DNA from: Rhynochetos jubatus
Lineage: Eukaryota > Chordata > Aves > Eurypygiformes > Rhynochetidae
Direction: 5' to 3'
Length of the DNA: 64,000 nucleotides
NCBI GenBank assembly: GCA_027574665.1
Contig: CM050690.1
Span: forward strand, 37,725,165 to 37,789,164
Shown: piece by piece, positions 1 to 12,704 of the stretch
Layout of the letters: each line of letters opens with the position of its first letter
How positions within the stretch are numbered: the stretch's first letter is position 1
Translations under genes and position numbers: made by a program
Notes under the pieces: model-generated
The model's database searches: none
What the model was told of the DNA's origin: nothing
The model's input: only the letters and a program-made list of their open reading frames with translations

Positions 1-3000
1 CAGCAAATTTGGCCAATTAATAAACAATCTTGACAGGAGTGAAAGACAAAAGCCCCATGGGTATGCACAGAAAAAAGGAAACACATCCAAAGGAAAGTAA
101 AGGTTACTTTGCAGAATGTGCCCTTTTAAACTTGCTACATATTTTCAATCCTTTAGGATTCCTATATATAGCAGCCTGCTTTGCCCATTAAAGCAAGAAG
201 CAAACCTCGGCTCACTAATCCATTGCCTTATCCTAGCTTTCATGTGAGAGAACAGACATTTCGAGAATATACTGGGTGAAAGCCTTGGTCCACTGGAGTC
301 AGATTTTTTTCCCTGGTTCCATTCCATCAGTATTTCAGTTCAGTACTGGACATTGATACTGGTCTTGAATCATTAATGGCTTTGAGATACATGATGTACA
401 TCTGGCTAAATCCCAGAGATAGCAGAGTAGCCTCAGAACTCTTGCTAGTCTTGGAATAGTCACATATTTTTCTTTCATTATAATTATGTAATGAAAGGCA
501 ATGTAATGAAAAGAGGCTTCTCTATTAAAAATGTCCTGGATTGCTTACAGTACTGGTCAATTTTAACAGCAGTGCAGCAATGGTCAGAGAGGTGTTTTGG
601 ACAGTGGCAGTGGAAGAACTACCTTTTCCAAAAAGTCACTATACAAGTAAGCAGAAAATACTGATTGCTGCTTCTCTGAGAGCATGCTAGCAGAAATATA
701 AGTGAGGCTTTCTTTTGTGCAAGCCTTAATCCAATGGGTTAAATAAGTCTTGGGAGTTGTTGAAAGGAAATTGTCTTCACTCAGTTTTGCCAGTAGTTTT
801 CCAGGCTCTCCCCCAAACCTTCCAAACATCAGTATCCTTATGTCTGCTGCTCTCACTCAAATCAATACATCATTTCATAGTATTTTCCTCAGGTCTTTCT
901 AACTTTTCCTACTAAGGAAAAGGACAATCCTTCTCTACAGCAAAGATAAGAGCAAGAATGAGCTGGTACACACCCTGAAGAGCGTACTGGTAGGTAAAAG
1001 CTAGCACAGTCATCCGTTGCGTTCTCCCTCTGCCTCCTGACCACTGCGTCACCATCAAGCTTCATACAGCTCTTTGAAATCAGACAGATTTTATCAGGAA
1101 AAGAAGACCTTCAGTCTTGATAAATTTTACTGCTGGCACACATCCAGCCACAGCAGCAGCAAAGTATGTTATCCTGCCTACCCAACATTTGTACAGTGCT
1201 CCACAAACTCTTCTTTTTAAATATAGTCAGTCTTGGCTGTTCGCACATGGAAAAATAGTCAATTTTCTTACGCAAAGTGACAGACACTTTCTGGATGACA
1301 GCACAAAATAATGCAAACTGCATCCTTCACTGACCCTTATTCCACTACTGAAGGAACTTACTTCAGGATGTATGTGCTTTATCCTTCTACCATAATATTT
1401 TTTGTGTGTTTCCTTTGGTATCAAAAGAATCTAGACATCCCCGATCATGCTGTGGGTGGTCATAGAGACATCTGCATGTGTCTCTGCTATCCCCTAAAAA
1501 GTCTGAAGTCATTACCTAACTGACAAAAGTCTTAAGCTTATTACAAGTTTATTGAACATTAGCTACCAAGCACAGGGGAAACTGAGAGGAAAACAGCACT
1601 GTAAAAGCAATCTCTATTAGATATGAATCCTCACATAAAAGCAGTATTTTTAATAACATCAATGGTGAAAAAACCTGCCATTGGATTTCACAACTTATCA
1701 ACAAAATAGTCTAACAACAAAACCTACACCCAAAGGAAAGCAGATTTTACTGGTTCTCTGCTTCCATAAGTAAGTGTTAATGTGGATGCTGAATAACATC
1801 CTTGCTTTTCTTTACTTCTTTGGGCTTCAGCATCACTAGCGTTAAGGACAGAAATAGCCACTGCTATCCACTGAAAAGGCACTTGGTATTAAACAAGTCT
1901 TAAATAACTTCTGAGACAGATAAGAAAAAGCCTATACTGGCAGCTATAGTGACCATATTCCATCATGCATATAAGTTTTCACTGAAAACACTCATGAACA
2001 TGGTCCAGTTTTGGACTCTAATGTGGGAATCAGTCTGAGAGAATATACTAAGCTCTATGAATAATGAATGTACTACCTCTGAAACACCACTGCAAACTAG
2101 TATTGTGTACAAGATTCCAGTTTTTACTTTGGAGACCTACAGCAATTCCTAAAGAATATTAAGAGTTCTCAAAGTGGATCTAACAATTCATAGCGATGTT
2201 AAAAGCCCCTATAAATCTGTGGCCATAAGAATGATTTTTCTAGTGCCAGTGTAAGTTCAAAAATCAGATTCTTTTCCTTAGGTATCTAACAAAGAATACT
2301 CCTGCTCTAAAGCTATCCATTGTGCTGATTTATAAAAATAATTTATAGTCAGATACCTAGCCCAATTTTCATCTCCTCTCTAAGAACATCACAGGCACGT
2401 AAGAATGGCAAGTCAAACCCCATGATGCTGCCTGCATGTAATTAATCAGTGTGACTTAAGAAGGGTCAGCATCTGTCTGCTTTTAACTTAAAATGCTTCA
2501 TGGGAGACAGAGGAGTTGAAAGCTGATCCGTTCGTGTCAGATTTGCAAGCCTGCAACTATCCAGCACCTCTAAACAACACTTCCTTTTTCCTGTCCCATT
2601 CACCATTTATTGTGAGCAGAGGTGGTAAGCTTGTTTTGATTTAAAGATTTCCACTAGAAATTACTAGGTTGTCAAAAAATAGCTTTATTCATTGAAATTA
2701 GTTGGTTTTGAAGAACTTCTAGTGAAACCATGTAGAGATGATGGAGCAGGATGACTTCCAGGGTGTGGACTAGTCCTAACAAGCAAACCACCTCAAAGAG
2801 AACGGACATGTGGTTTTCCTAGATCCGCAAATCCCAAGCCACCCTTCCACACAATAATGTGGATGCAGAACAACTACTGGGGATTCTGCTTGTTTTGCTT
2901 CTTCCAGATTTCTCTTTTGTAGAAAATCTCAAAATTTCTACCATTCCTTCTGAAATGGAAGTTAGAAGCTTGGAGGATTGGGTGCAACAGGAATGTTGTG

Positions 3001-4909
3001 TCAACCAGCTCTACTTCTGATAGTTTCAAGGTCAAGCACTCAGCATTTGGGTTACTTCACACCGTACAGAACTGGGGACGGCTCATCTTCTGCTAAACCT
3101 CTGAAGATTTGGCTCTTTCTTGAGGGCTGTAAATGCCAAGCTGCATCAATCAAAGCTGTCACTGCCCTACCAAAACAGAGCCATTCTCAGCTCATATTCT
3201 GCCCCATGCTGTCTGTCTAGTTAGACTGAAGCCATTGCAGCCACACACAGGGGCAATGTGTGAGGGTAAAATATGATCTGTATACTACTCAAGATCTTAT
3301 CTGTCAAGAAAACCTAAAGTCCTATACAGGTGCTTAAGTTTAAGCCTGACATTATATTTTAGAGTTCCTGAGACTCAGGTTTCCATTTAGGATGAAGCCA
3401 GCACTTACCGAATATTAAAAATAGCTCAGCCATAACAGTGTCTGATCTTGTGGTAATAATATACTCTTTGAAAAATGTGTGAAAATGTTTGGGGGAGGTA
3501 TTTTAACATCTGTGGGAAGGTAAATCACAGCTATTAAACTATTCATTCCTGAAATCTTAATAAAATGTGAACTATTTGGAGTGGGGAGGGGAGTGGAGTA
3601 TCAAAAAGCCGTGATTTTCTATTACAGATTATTTGTACATGCTGTTATCAGAGCTATACAATCCTACACAAGCATGCCACCTTTAAAGGAAAAAAAGCCC
3701 ACCGCTAAAATTGCAAAATTGTTAGTGAAGATTTCAAAAAATAAAGTCTAAAATAAATTGCAAGCCAATTAAAACCTGCTGATAGAAGCTGTGAATATGA
3801 TGTGTATCTACAATGAACTGACAAGGGCTTGGGAGAAACTTGAAAAATGTAAAAATTCCATCTTGCATTTCACATAAGCCATAGGTTTCCACGTTTCATA
3901 CCACGTATGTCCTTTGGGTAAGTGCAGTTCAACCAAAGTGACGAGTACAAAGCAGTTACACCCCTTAGTTTTATCTGTACTGGGAAGTTGCTCTTTCACT
4001 GTTCACAAGAATTGCACTGTATAAATGCAGTGCCAGGTTCCTCTTTGTAAAACTGCAGCATGTGAGTTGCAGATGCCCAGGAGAAATGGGGTCAGACTTC
4101 CACACCTGCCTCTCTGGGGCTACCCTAGAAGTCCACTGTTGCAGTTACAACCTCCTGGTTGTAAAATAAGAGGAGTCAACAACAGAAGTCAAAACACTAC
4201 AGTAAATGGAGTCAACAGGGTCATCTCTCTGCACCTGGTGAGGGAGCAGAAAGAGGGCAGGCGGCAGTAATGCTGGCAGCACAGAGGTCGCATTTCCACC
4301 CAAAGGCAGGTAGGTAGGTGCAAATAAACTGCCTTAACTGCCAGTCCAGTCTGAACAGGCAGAAATGCTGCTCTGACTCAACTACAGTTTGGAAATAACC
4401 ACAAAGACCATAATTTTCCATCACCCTTCTATTTCCTCTATAAGCAGCACCCGTTTCTGACTGGACCTTGACTCCCTCCTATACTCCTTCCCGGCAGTTT
4501 TGCATTAGGCAGATAGCACTTCCCTTCCATCCCTCCCTAGTCTCATCGCTGACATTGTTTCTGGACTGGCAATGTACCTGGCTTTGGCCTGCCTTCCCTG
4601 ACCACATCTGTTTCAGATTTAGAGGTAGGTTATGAAGTCTACATGTTACTTCACAGAAGGAAGATGGACTTATTCCTGCAAGGAAGTGGCCTTACAAGCT
4701 TCCTGCATTGCAAAACAATTTGTAATTTGGCTCATATCAAGCAACTAAGACTCTGGTTTTGGAAAGGGAGGAATACAGTGATATTTAACTATAGTCAGTA
4801 CTTTAGACTTGAAAGTCCTGCCAGTCCAGTATAATGTCATATATTTCCACAGTATTGATAACAAGTGAACAGGTGACTCTTGAAAGGAAACAGGTTGTTT
4901 TTTTCTTAC
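1..4909 (-). other. PRUNE2: PRUNE2 intron following the 4910-5738 exon (partial)
   Basis: Apart from the GT donor at its right edge, this 4.9-kb stretch shows no coding exon. I looked on the minus strand for the conserved segments expected before the BCH domain (the DDNLDSPDEIDINVDELDTP type) and did not find them. The base composition is ordinary, A/T-rich intron. Open frames of 60 to 90 codons here have no recognisable family and no splice framing. I saw no recognisable transposable element or tandem array. Confidence 0.7.
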
Positions 4910-5738
4910 CCTGATTTTTGACTCAGTTCTCTTTCATTGTTGAGAAGCACCACTTCCTCCTTCATTTCTTGTCCTGTTGCTATGTTACTTCTGAGTCTCC
5001 GTTGAGAACCTGCTTCCCAGGCACCATCACCACCAACCACCTGCAAAACACGTGTTCCTGTGATGCCCAAACTCTCAACCCTGGTAGTCTGGCTGGCTGA
5101 AGGAGAACAGCCCTCACGTTCAAAAGATTTCTGTAGGGGAGTTTCTACCTGAAATTCTGCCTGAGTGTCAAGAATCAATTCCTGTGCTACAACAGCTGTT
5201 GGTTCTTCCCCAGAATGTCCAGTCCCTGATTCTGGCATCTTTGACTCGGCATAAATTTCTTCAGGTGATATGTCACTGACTTCATTTTGGCCCAATATAA
5301 TCCAGCCCTCATCTTGCCCACAGCTTTCCTGTGATCTCCTTTCATCATCCAGTTTTTGAGGCACAAAAGAACTTTTCTCTTCTAAGTGAATAGAGTCCCA
5401 TTCAGTTCCACAAACAGACTGATCTTCCCTTTCATTTGTAATGGAGATGGGCTGAAAGGTATCCGAGACTCCTGGTGACAAGCCTTCACAAGATTCTGTT
5501 TGTTCAGCTACACTGCTTTCTTGAAATGCAAAATCACTTTCCTTTCTTTCAAGGGTATCCTTCACTGAAGGTATATTTTCTTCCTCAGTAACAAGGATGT
5601 AATCCATGTCCAGTGAAGTTGGAGCCCGGTGTGCCTGCATCCCCACTTCTTCCTTACCCTCTGCACTTTTCAGTCCGGGGCTCTCAGAGGAACTTCTTGG
5701 CCTATTCTCCCTACAAAGCAGGGAGTCAGTGCCAGCTT
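4910..5738 (-). CDS. PRUNE2: PRUNE2 acidic linker exon (human exon 9 equivalent)
   Basis: This 829-base exon has its acceptor at gcctgtgtttttag (AG at 5740-5739) and its donor at AAAATCAGG then GTAAGA (GT at 4909-4908). Its first two bases complete a Glu codon from the giant exon, and it leaves two bases into a codon. The product is acidic and probably disordered. LDMDYILVTEEENIP matches the human MDYILV..EEN segment, and DEGWIILGQNEV lies where human has a WMFLG.SEV segment. An acidic MKEEVVLLNNERE stretch closes the exon. Both hydrophobic tetrads, YILV at 5590-5601 and WIIL at 5293-5304, resemble LC3-interacting regions (see findings). The next exon should lead toward the BCH domain and lies beyond position 1 or was not recognised. 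Confidence 0.93.
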
Positions 5739-6169
5739 CTAAAAACACAGGCAAAGAGAAACTCCTTTTAGTTTTTGAATTACTGTTTCAGTCACCATGA
5801 TTTCTTTAAATCAGTACAGCAAGTTAAAGCTCATCTTAATTTGCTTTGCCCTGTTAATGTGTACTCGAATTTTACAACACCATCATCATCATTAAAGATT
5901 ATACATTAACACTGCAATCATTCCAAAGGGACAAATGATTCAGTGTCCCATATGCTAGGCCCTGTACAAACAACAGAAATAACGTTCCTACTTCAATGCT
6001 TAAAAGCTTGAGACCTGCCTAGGAGGGTGAGGCTAGAGGTCGTCCCTAAGTACAGAGTTCTGTACACATACTGCAAACCTCACTCAAAGCCTCATCATGC
6101 GGCAGTAATACTCCAGACATTTGTCTCTCCTCAGCCTGAGAACTTGCTCTGGAAAGCAGGTTTTCTTAC
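5739..6169 (-). other. PRUNE2: PRUNE2 intron between giant exon and 4910-5738 exon
   Basis: This 431-base intron has donor GTAAGA at its right edge and acceptor tgtgtttttag at its left edge. It contains a short CATCATCAT run near 5880. If retained, translation would run 28 codons past the donor and stop at about 6084. Nothing else was seen. Confidence 0.9.
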
Positions 6170-9100
6170 CATCAGGTGATCTTCTATCTCCACCTGGCGG
6201 CGAGTCGAAACCAGTTGTTTCTGCTTCAGATTTTCCTGACGAAATCTCAGAAGCTCCTGGCGTTGCTTCAGATTCAGAGAATGAAGGTACTGATGTGAGA
6301 TTTTCCTGAAGGCACTCTGCGGATGTTTCAGACACCTGATATTTAATGCTGCTGTCTTTGGTCTTCAGGATGCCTTCTGCACCTTCTGAAGGAGCTGGCA
6401 GTGGTAAAGGCTTTTCCAAAGAAACGCTGTCACAAAATGGCTGCTGTAACAAGAGCTCGTCCTCTGCACACTCTCTGCTACTAGAGGGTTCGGCATCAAA
6501 AGATACATAGGATGGTGGAGTACACACCACTGGAGATTGGTCACCAGACATTTCCTTAAACACAGGAACATCATTTTCAATTACAACTTCAGATTCTTTT
6601 GCTATGTCATCAACCAGTTGATCATTTGAATCAGATTCATGGCCTTCATTAGCACCAGGCAGAAAGGATTTGGGAAAGAATACCTGTTTATCCTTTGATT
6701 CCCTTGCTGCTGCTTCACCTACTGCTTCTGCCAGTATGTCCATCCGACCACATACGCTTGTCGGGACATCAGTCACTGATGTGTTCCTGATGTTATGTTC
6801 CATCCCTGTCTCAGAGTCATCCATACGCTCTTCTGACATGTCTAGCTCATCACCAGTTACTGCTGTATGGTCAATATCAGAACATTTTCCAGCTTCAGTC
6901 AAGGCACTAATTTTGCTTAAGCTTTGTTCTGCCCTATTAGGTAGAGTGAAATCCATGGGAACCAAATGCATTTGAGAGGTCACTATCTGAGCTGTATCAG
7001 ATGGTGTTCCTTCATGGCTTGCACGAGCAAAACTTTCATGGAACGTGTCTTTCAGATCTAAGGATGTCACTTCTAAAACTTCATTGGTAATTTCAGGCAA
7101 CTCAACTGGATCAGTAACAAGTTTATTTTCTAGATCATATTCTTCCAAAATTGCAAATTCGGAAGGCTCTTGAATATGAGAAGAGATCAGCTGACAGGAT
7201 TCATTGGTCTTCCCCTGTTCGTAGTCCCAGGGGCTCCCACGTTCAGACTGTCTCTCTACCTTCTGCATTACTAACTGACACTTTGAATCAGAATCTGCCT
7301 CTTCACTTGTATCTGACCATGGAGGAATTGACTGTCTGTCTTCAGGCTCCACCACAACCTGAGAAGATGGGATAGAGACATGCTTAGCTTCATACTCCTG
7401 GCACACATCAGGACTGCTTGATGCCTCTGAACTATTTTCTTGGTCACAGTGACTTAATATATCAGGATTTTCACCATCTGATTTCAAAGTAACAATCTGC
7501 TCAGCATTAGTCCACAGGTCAGGTTCCACTGAAAAAAGCTGATTAATTTCTTGTGTGTTATCCTGTAAAATATCTGGGATAAGTGCAGATTGAGGAACTG
7601 ATGTACTCCACCCTGGACTTGACTTCTCTGTTATTTCAAAAGAGAAGTCTTCTACAGTGAAAGCAGCTGGCAGGGAGCTGTGCACTTCTAATCTTTCACA
7701 GGTGTCCAACTGTTGTTCTTGAGGAATGAGATTTGCATTTCCCTCATTGTCTTTTGGTAGATCCAATACAGTAATTTCTTGAACTGATGTGTTTGGCATG
7801 CCTTGTTCCTCAGGTGAAAAAGGATGCTGTGGAGTCAGTTGATTTTCCTCATTTTTAGGAAACAACTGCTCTTTCAGGCCCCTTTCTCCTTCACGCACTA
7901 TGAAAGGATCAAATTGTTTGAATTGTACAGTGTCTTGATTTATTTGACTATCAGTAATACTCATAGGATGCATTGGCCTTTCATTTTCTGTTTCATCACA
8001 GTACAGGGGGCGAGAGTGATTTTCATCATTACTTGCATTAGTGAAATGTGCTTCTGTTAGTTCTTCATCTTGCGAAGGTGGTCCCCGCGAGTCCTCCATA
8101 CTATTTGTTAACTCGTTTGTTGCAGAGTGACTTGAAACAGAATACTGACCTTCCAATTGCTTTTCTTCACAAGGTTGTGAATTCCACCATTCTGAACTGT
8201 CATCTGGAAAACCAAATGTTCCTACTGTGGATTTTGGATCAGTTCTTAAATCAGCTTCCAATGACATATTCCACGTATCTCCGTCTTTTGAAGAATACTC
8301 TTCTTTATCACCATGAGCACAAGTCAGTGTAGTATCTTCATTCATCTGATACAAGTATGAGTCCTCTTTGCTACCTGTTTTGTCACTGAAAACACTCACC
8401 GGAGCTTTTTTCTGAAGTGTTTCCCAGTGACTTAAATATTCAGAAGTCTCATTACACTCCATTATAGTCAAGCCCTCCTGTAATACTTTCCTAGCTTTAA
8501 TTGCTTCAGGATTTTCATTGAAGATGCCTACCTGGAGCTCCTCTCCCACCTTAGTTTTTGCATCTGAATTGTCTTCATTTGCTTCAGGATCTGTTGCATT
8601 AGATTGAGCATAATCCTCTCCAGTTTCAGATGCTCTGTGCTGTTTGTTTTCATATGTGGAATCTTCATGAGTCACTTCTGGACATGCTTCTGAATTCTCT
8701 GAATCTTCATTTATGTCGGGACTCGATAAAGAAGATACAGTATCATCATCTACATGAGCATTCCAAAAATCTAAGCTTTTAGGAACTTCGTTCTGCTCAG
8801 CACTTGTTTCGAGTCCTTCTTCACATTCATTTGCAAATTCATTCCTTTTAAAGGCATCTTCAAGATTTTTATTATTTTTAATATCCCACATATCCCTATT
8901 TATTTTGTGATGACTGGCAACTGGGAGATCTCCCCACACATTCACAGATGCATCACTTAAATCAGGGCTTGTTCCACTTGAGTGTGCATAATCATGTATT
9001 GAATCACTCCACACATTATCCTCTTCCAAGTAACTTTTGATCTGTATTTCCTTTGAAAGGCTACTTGTGGTGTTTGCCATTTCAAGGACTTCACTTGCCT

Positions 9101-12100
9101 CAGGGCTTGTTCCAGGAGATTGCAAATCTTCACACAGCTGTGAATTCCAAGCAGTTTGGGGCAAGCTGTCATTAAGCATTACACATGGCTCTCCACAAAG
9201 ATTATTAGCAGGTTCTAAATTTTCAGAGTTCTCATTTCTTCCAGAACCTACTTCATGTGAAAATGAATTTTCCGCAACAGACATATCTGTAAGGTCAGGA
9301 ACACTGACATATCCAGAAGGACTCTTCCTAAACTCGTCTATGAAAGACTTTTCGTGAGTCCTGTTCAGTTCTGAGATACTTTTGAAAGATAATAACTCAG
9401 AATTACAAATGCCTGGATGGTTAGGAACCACTTCATGTAAGCCCTCTTTCACTTCTCCCCGTGCTTCTTGTGGTTCATTCATCAAAGGAATCGATGTGGC
9501 TAGGAGACAACCACTCTCTCCAGAGTCATTCCAGATCCCTGAGCTTCCAGACATTTTAGAAGAGTTATTTTCAGGTTTATCGCTACCCTTATCAGAGCTT
9601 TCAGAAACACTTTCAATCTCAGGACTTGTTGCATCCTCTATCACTGTAGTCTCTCTTTTAACTTTCTCAGAAAGCAGCTGTGATGTCTCACTATAACTGT
9701 AATTTTGTGGTCTGGAGTCATCAAAAGATTCGTAATTTCTGCCTTCCTCAGAAGCACTTGAAGAAGATTCTACATTAGTCTGTGACAAGTCTTTCCTCTC
9801 TTCTTGACTAACTGGATTACTTTGATTGGAAAATGACTCATTCTCTGAGACTAATGCTTCCAAACTAACACTATTCTTCATTCTTTCTGGGGAGCTGGGA
9901 ACTTCAGTTGTTGACCTGTTTTCTTCTGAATCTGCATTACATGAAGATTCACTGTCCTCTTGCACTGGTTTACTACAAATATCACTTATAATTAGCTGTT
10001 CACTTGTCTCATCTGTTCTCTTACTTTCCTCTTTTCCTTCCTGAGAGATGACAATGGCATTGTCCCAGCCTTCCTCACCACCCCGCTCGCTCTGTAAACT
10101 CCATGAGTTCCACTGCTGTGCTGAATCCTGACTATCCAGCTTTTCAGCACCAGCAGTGTTTTGTGCTGCCTTCTTACTAAGTGTCTCACTCCCTAAGTCA
10201 CATATTTTCAGATCCCAACCATTCCCAGTGTCTGAAGTTGGTGTAGAAGTGTCTGTGTCTACTACAGGAACACTGCTCGCTGTTTCTCCATTTTCAGCTG
10301 CAGTCTGTCCAGCATTTAATTCATTCTGTGATGGTGGTAAGTCATGCACCATTTGATTGTTTACCAGTGTTACTTTTCTGTCTTCAGATACAGAAAAGTC
10401 ATTTTCACCAGTATGTATCTCAGTTGAAAAACACTGATCAGCTGTTTGTTCAGAATTAAGGAAAGGTTTAGCAAAGGCAGAAAGAGCAGTAATTTCAGAA
10501 TTTCTTTCTTGTAAGTGGGTGACATTATTGAGGGGAGTGTTCCAGATGTCTGTGTTTCTGGTGCTTGAAAAAGGCATGTTTCTAGGACACAATGGTTCCT
10601 TGTTTGCTTTCTCGAGTACTTCTGACTCAGCCAAATTTGGGTTTATAAATTTATCAATAACTGTTTCTTCATCAAAATCTTTGTCCTCATTTTCTTTTTC
10701 CTCTTCCACATATGTAGGTGATATATATGAATCAGATGTTGAATAATTGGTGTCTGGTGGAGAAACAACTAAATCTTCACCTATGTTTGATGAACCAAGA
10801 TCTGAGTGTTTATACAAGAAGGTACTCTCCCATGGCACCACTACTTCCGTTACTTCTTTCCTGATGTTTTTATCATATACATTCCAGGCCTCTAAGTTTT
10901 CAAATTGGTTTGGTCTATGTTTAGGGTCACCAAATACAGGTTTTTCATCTGTTTGCAGCTTGGAATTATTTTGCATATTGTTGAAAACAGCATTTGTATC
11001 TTCAGATTTTCCATATTCTTCTACTGAATAGTATCTTTCTTTATCCCAGGCTTCTGGAGATACCTGGATAGGTGGATTTTCAGTCTCGTTGTCCACTGTG
11101 ATTTCTGAAGAATCTGATAAGCTAGTTTTTGATATGGTCCACTCCTCAGAAATATCAACTGATTTTTTTTCTCTGTCCAGTTTGGGCATGTTCCATACAT
11201 TTTCTGAGGATGGAGCAATACCTCCTGCATCAAACTTAGTCCAGACTTCATAGGAGTCTCCAGGTAGCTGACTACGTTTCCCTTCACCACTACACCATGC
11301 ATCTGACATCACTGGTGTTGTCTGACTGACCTTCCATGGGTCAGTAAAGCTCTCTGGTTCTTGCTTTGTCTTCTCTAAAGAAGCAGTTTGCAAGTGCGAA
11401 GGCTCACTGTTTTTCTCTCGATTCTCACGGTTCCAATTATCTTGTTTAAACTCATTATCCCACAGACCTGCTCCCATGTATTCCATCTGTTTTGGCTGTT
11501 TTTGGAAAAATACAGAATCTGAGGCTCTTCTATCAATATGTTCTTGTAGCAAGGGACTTTCTTTGCAATCTTGCCATAAGACAGGGCTCTGAAATACAGA
11601 TTCCTGCTCATTTGAACTCCATGGATCAGCATTTCTGGACTCCAGGTCAAAGCCATCCCACCAGCTCCCATATCTGACACGAGACTGAGAATAATTTGCA
11701 CCATCTATTTCATTAATTTTTTTTATGACATCTTGTGGGAAGAATAAAGGCTGCCCATTATCTAATGGTGAAGTTTCTACGAGGCTGTTCATAGGAGTTG
11801 GTGGAATTCTTGAATCGGCAGATTTCAACATTTCTGGTGAAGAAGAATCACCTTCAACTAAATCAATCACACTTGAAGTTTTCTCACACATTTCTCCTGG
11901 ATTCTCATCAAATTCAGCTAAATTGTCTTCCTCATTTGTTGTCATAAGAAAGTTAGTTGAGTAATTTGCTGTATCATTTTCTAGCAGGTTTGCCTCATCA
12001 AGTTCTTTCTGCACAGTGAGTTGTTGTCCTTCTGATGAATCACTATTAAGGAAATAGTCTTCTGCTGGGGAACAATCAACAGAACGAGAAGATGACTCGG

Positions 12101-12704
12101 ATGGAGCTGTAACCACATGCGCTAGATCAAAATTGAAAAGATCAAAGTTGTCGCTATTGCCTCTAGACTGAGGTTTTTGTTCTTCGGCTACTGCTCCTTC
12201 AGGAATAGGGCTATAGGAATCAAAGCCAGGCAGAAGACTGTGATGGGAAGCAGCACCTTCTGCAACAGGGCTGTCATCACTAAGGAAAACAGAACTCTCC
12301 TTGGAAGACCGGCTACTTCTAATCGTAGCTAATCCACTGTCCGGACTCACAAGGTCTACATTAACATCAACGTGGGCTTGCATAGCTCCATTTAGATCTT
12401 GAGGATTTTCTATAAAATTGGCAGAACTGGGCTGTGGTTCTACATCAGAACCATATAACTCCATAATGCCTGAAGAGCCTTGTGAAAGTGGAGCACTTCC
12501 AGCAACAGCTTCAGTAGAAGAAGTTCTACTGTTTGATACCATTTGTGGTTGTCTTCTGTTTATCACTTCCTTAACTAGAAGAAAAATTTGATCACAGGTC
12601 ACCAAAGAATTTTCTTGATGATAAATGAGAATTTGGTCACATCCACATTCTAGAGGTTCCAGCTCCAAACAAGGATTCTGACATTCTTCTAATTCACAGC
12701 AGAT
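6170..12704 (-). CDS. PRUNE2: PRUNE2 giant exon (human exon 8 equivalent)
   Basis: This single open exon of 6,535 bases encodes 2,178 whole codons plus one base. The acceptor is tatttttccacag (AG at 12706-12705) and the donor is CCTGATG then GTAAGA (GT at 6169-6168). The Met at 12728 lies in the intron and is not a start. About the first 52 residues (ICCELEECQNPCLELEP through LLVKEVINRRQ) finish DHHA2. Next comes a strongly conserved Ser-rich block with MVSNSRTSSTEAVAG, IMELYGSD and LVSPDSGLATIRSSRSSKES. The rest is acidic, rich in Ser/Glu/Asp/Asn, low in hydrophobics and probably disordered. Islands of human-like sequence recur: RIPPTPMNSLVE, IDRRASDSVF, DTNYSTSDSY, a FWN...SSLSSP block and GENPDILSHC. 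About 33 isolated Trp are present, 17 followed by Asn or Asp. There is no membrane segment or signal peptide, and the frame is intact throughout. Confidence 0.97.

Noticed and set aside
584..856. 90-codon minus-strand open frame as a gene
   Set aside because: No recognisable domain, no splice framing and no composition shift. It is consistent with a chance frame in an intron.
1..4909. Search for the next PRUNE2 exon or BCH-domain exons
   Set aside because: No minus-strand segment resembling the DSPDEIDINVDELDTP-type region or the BCH domain was seen. The exons are presumably beyond the window.
6121..11964. Many plus-strand open frames of 60 to 106 codons opposite the giant exon
   Set aside because: They are antisense shadows of a long intact coding exon. 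None shows a known domain, and the minus-strand frame is continuous and recognised.
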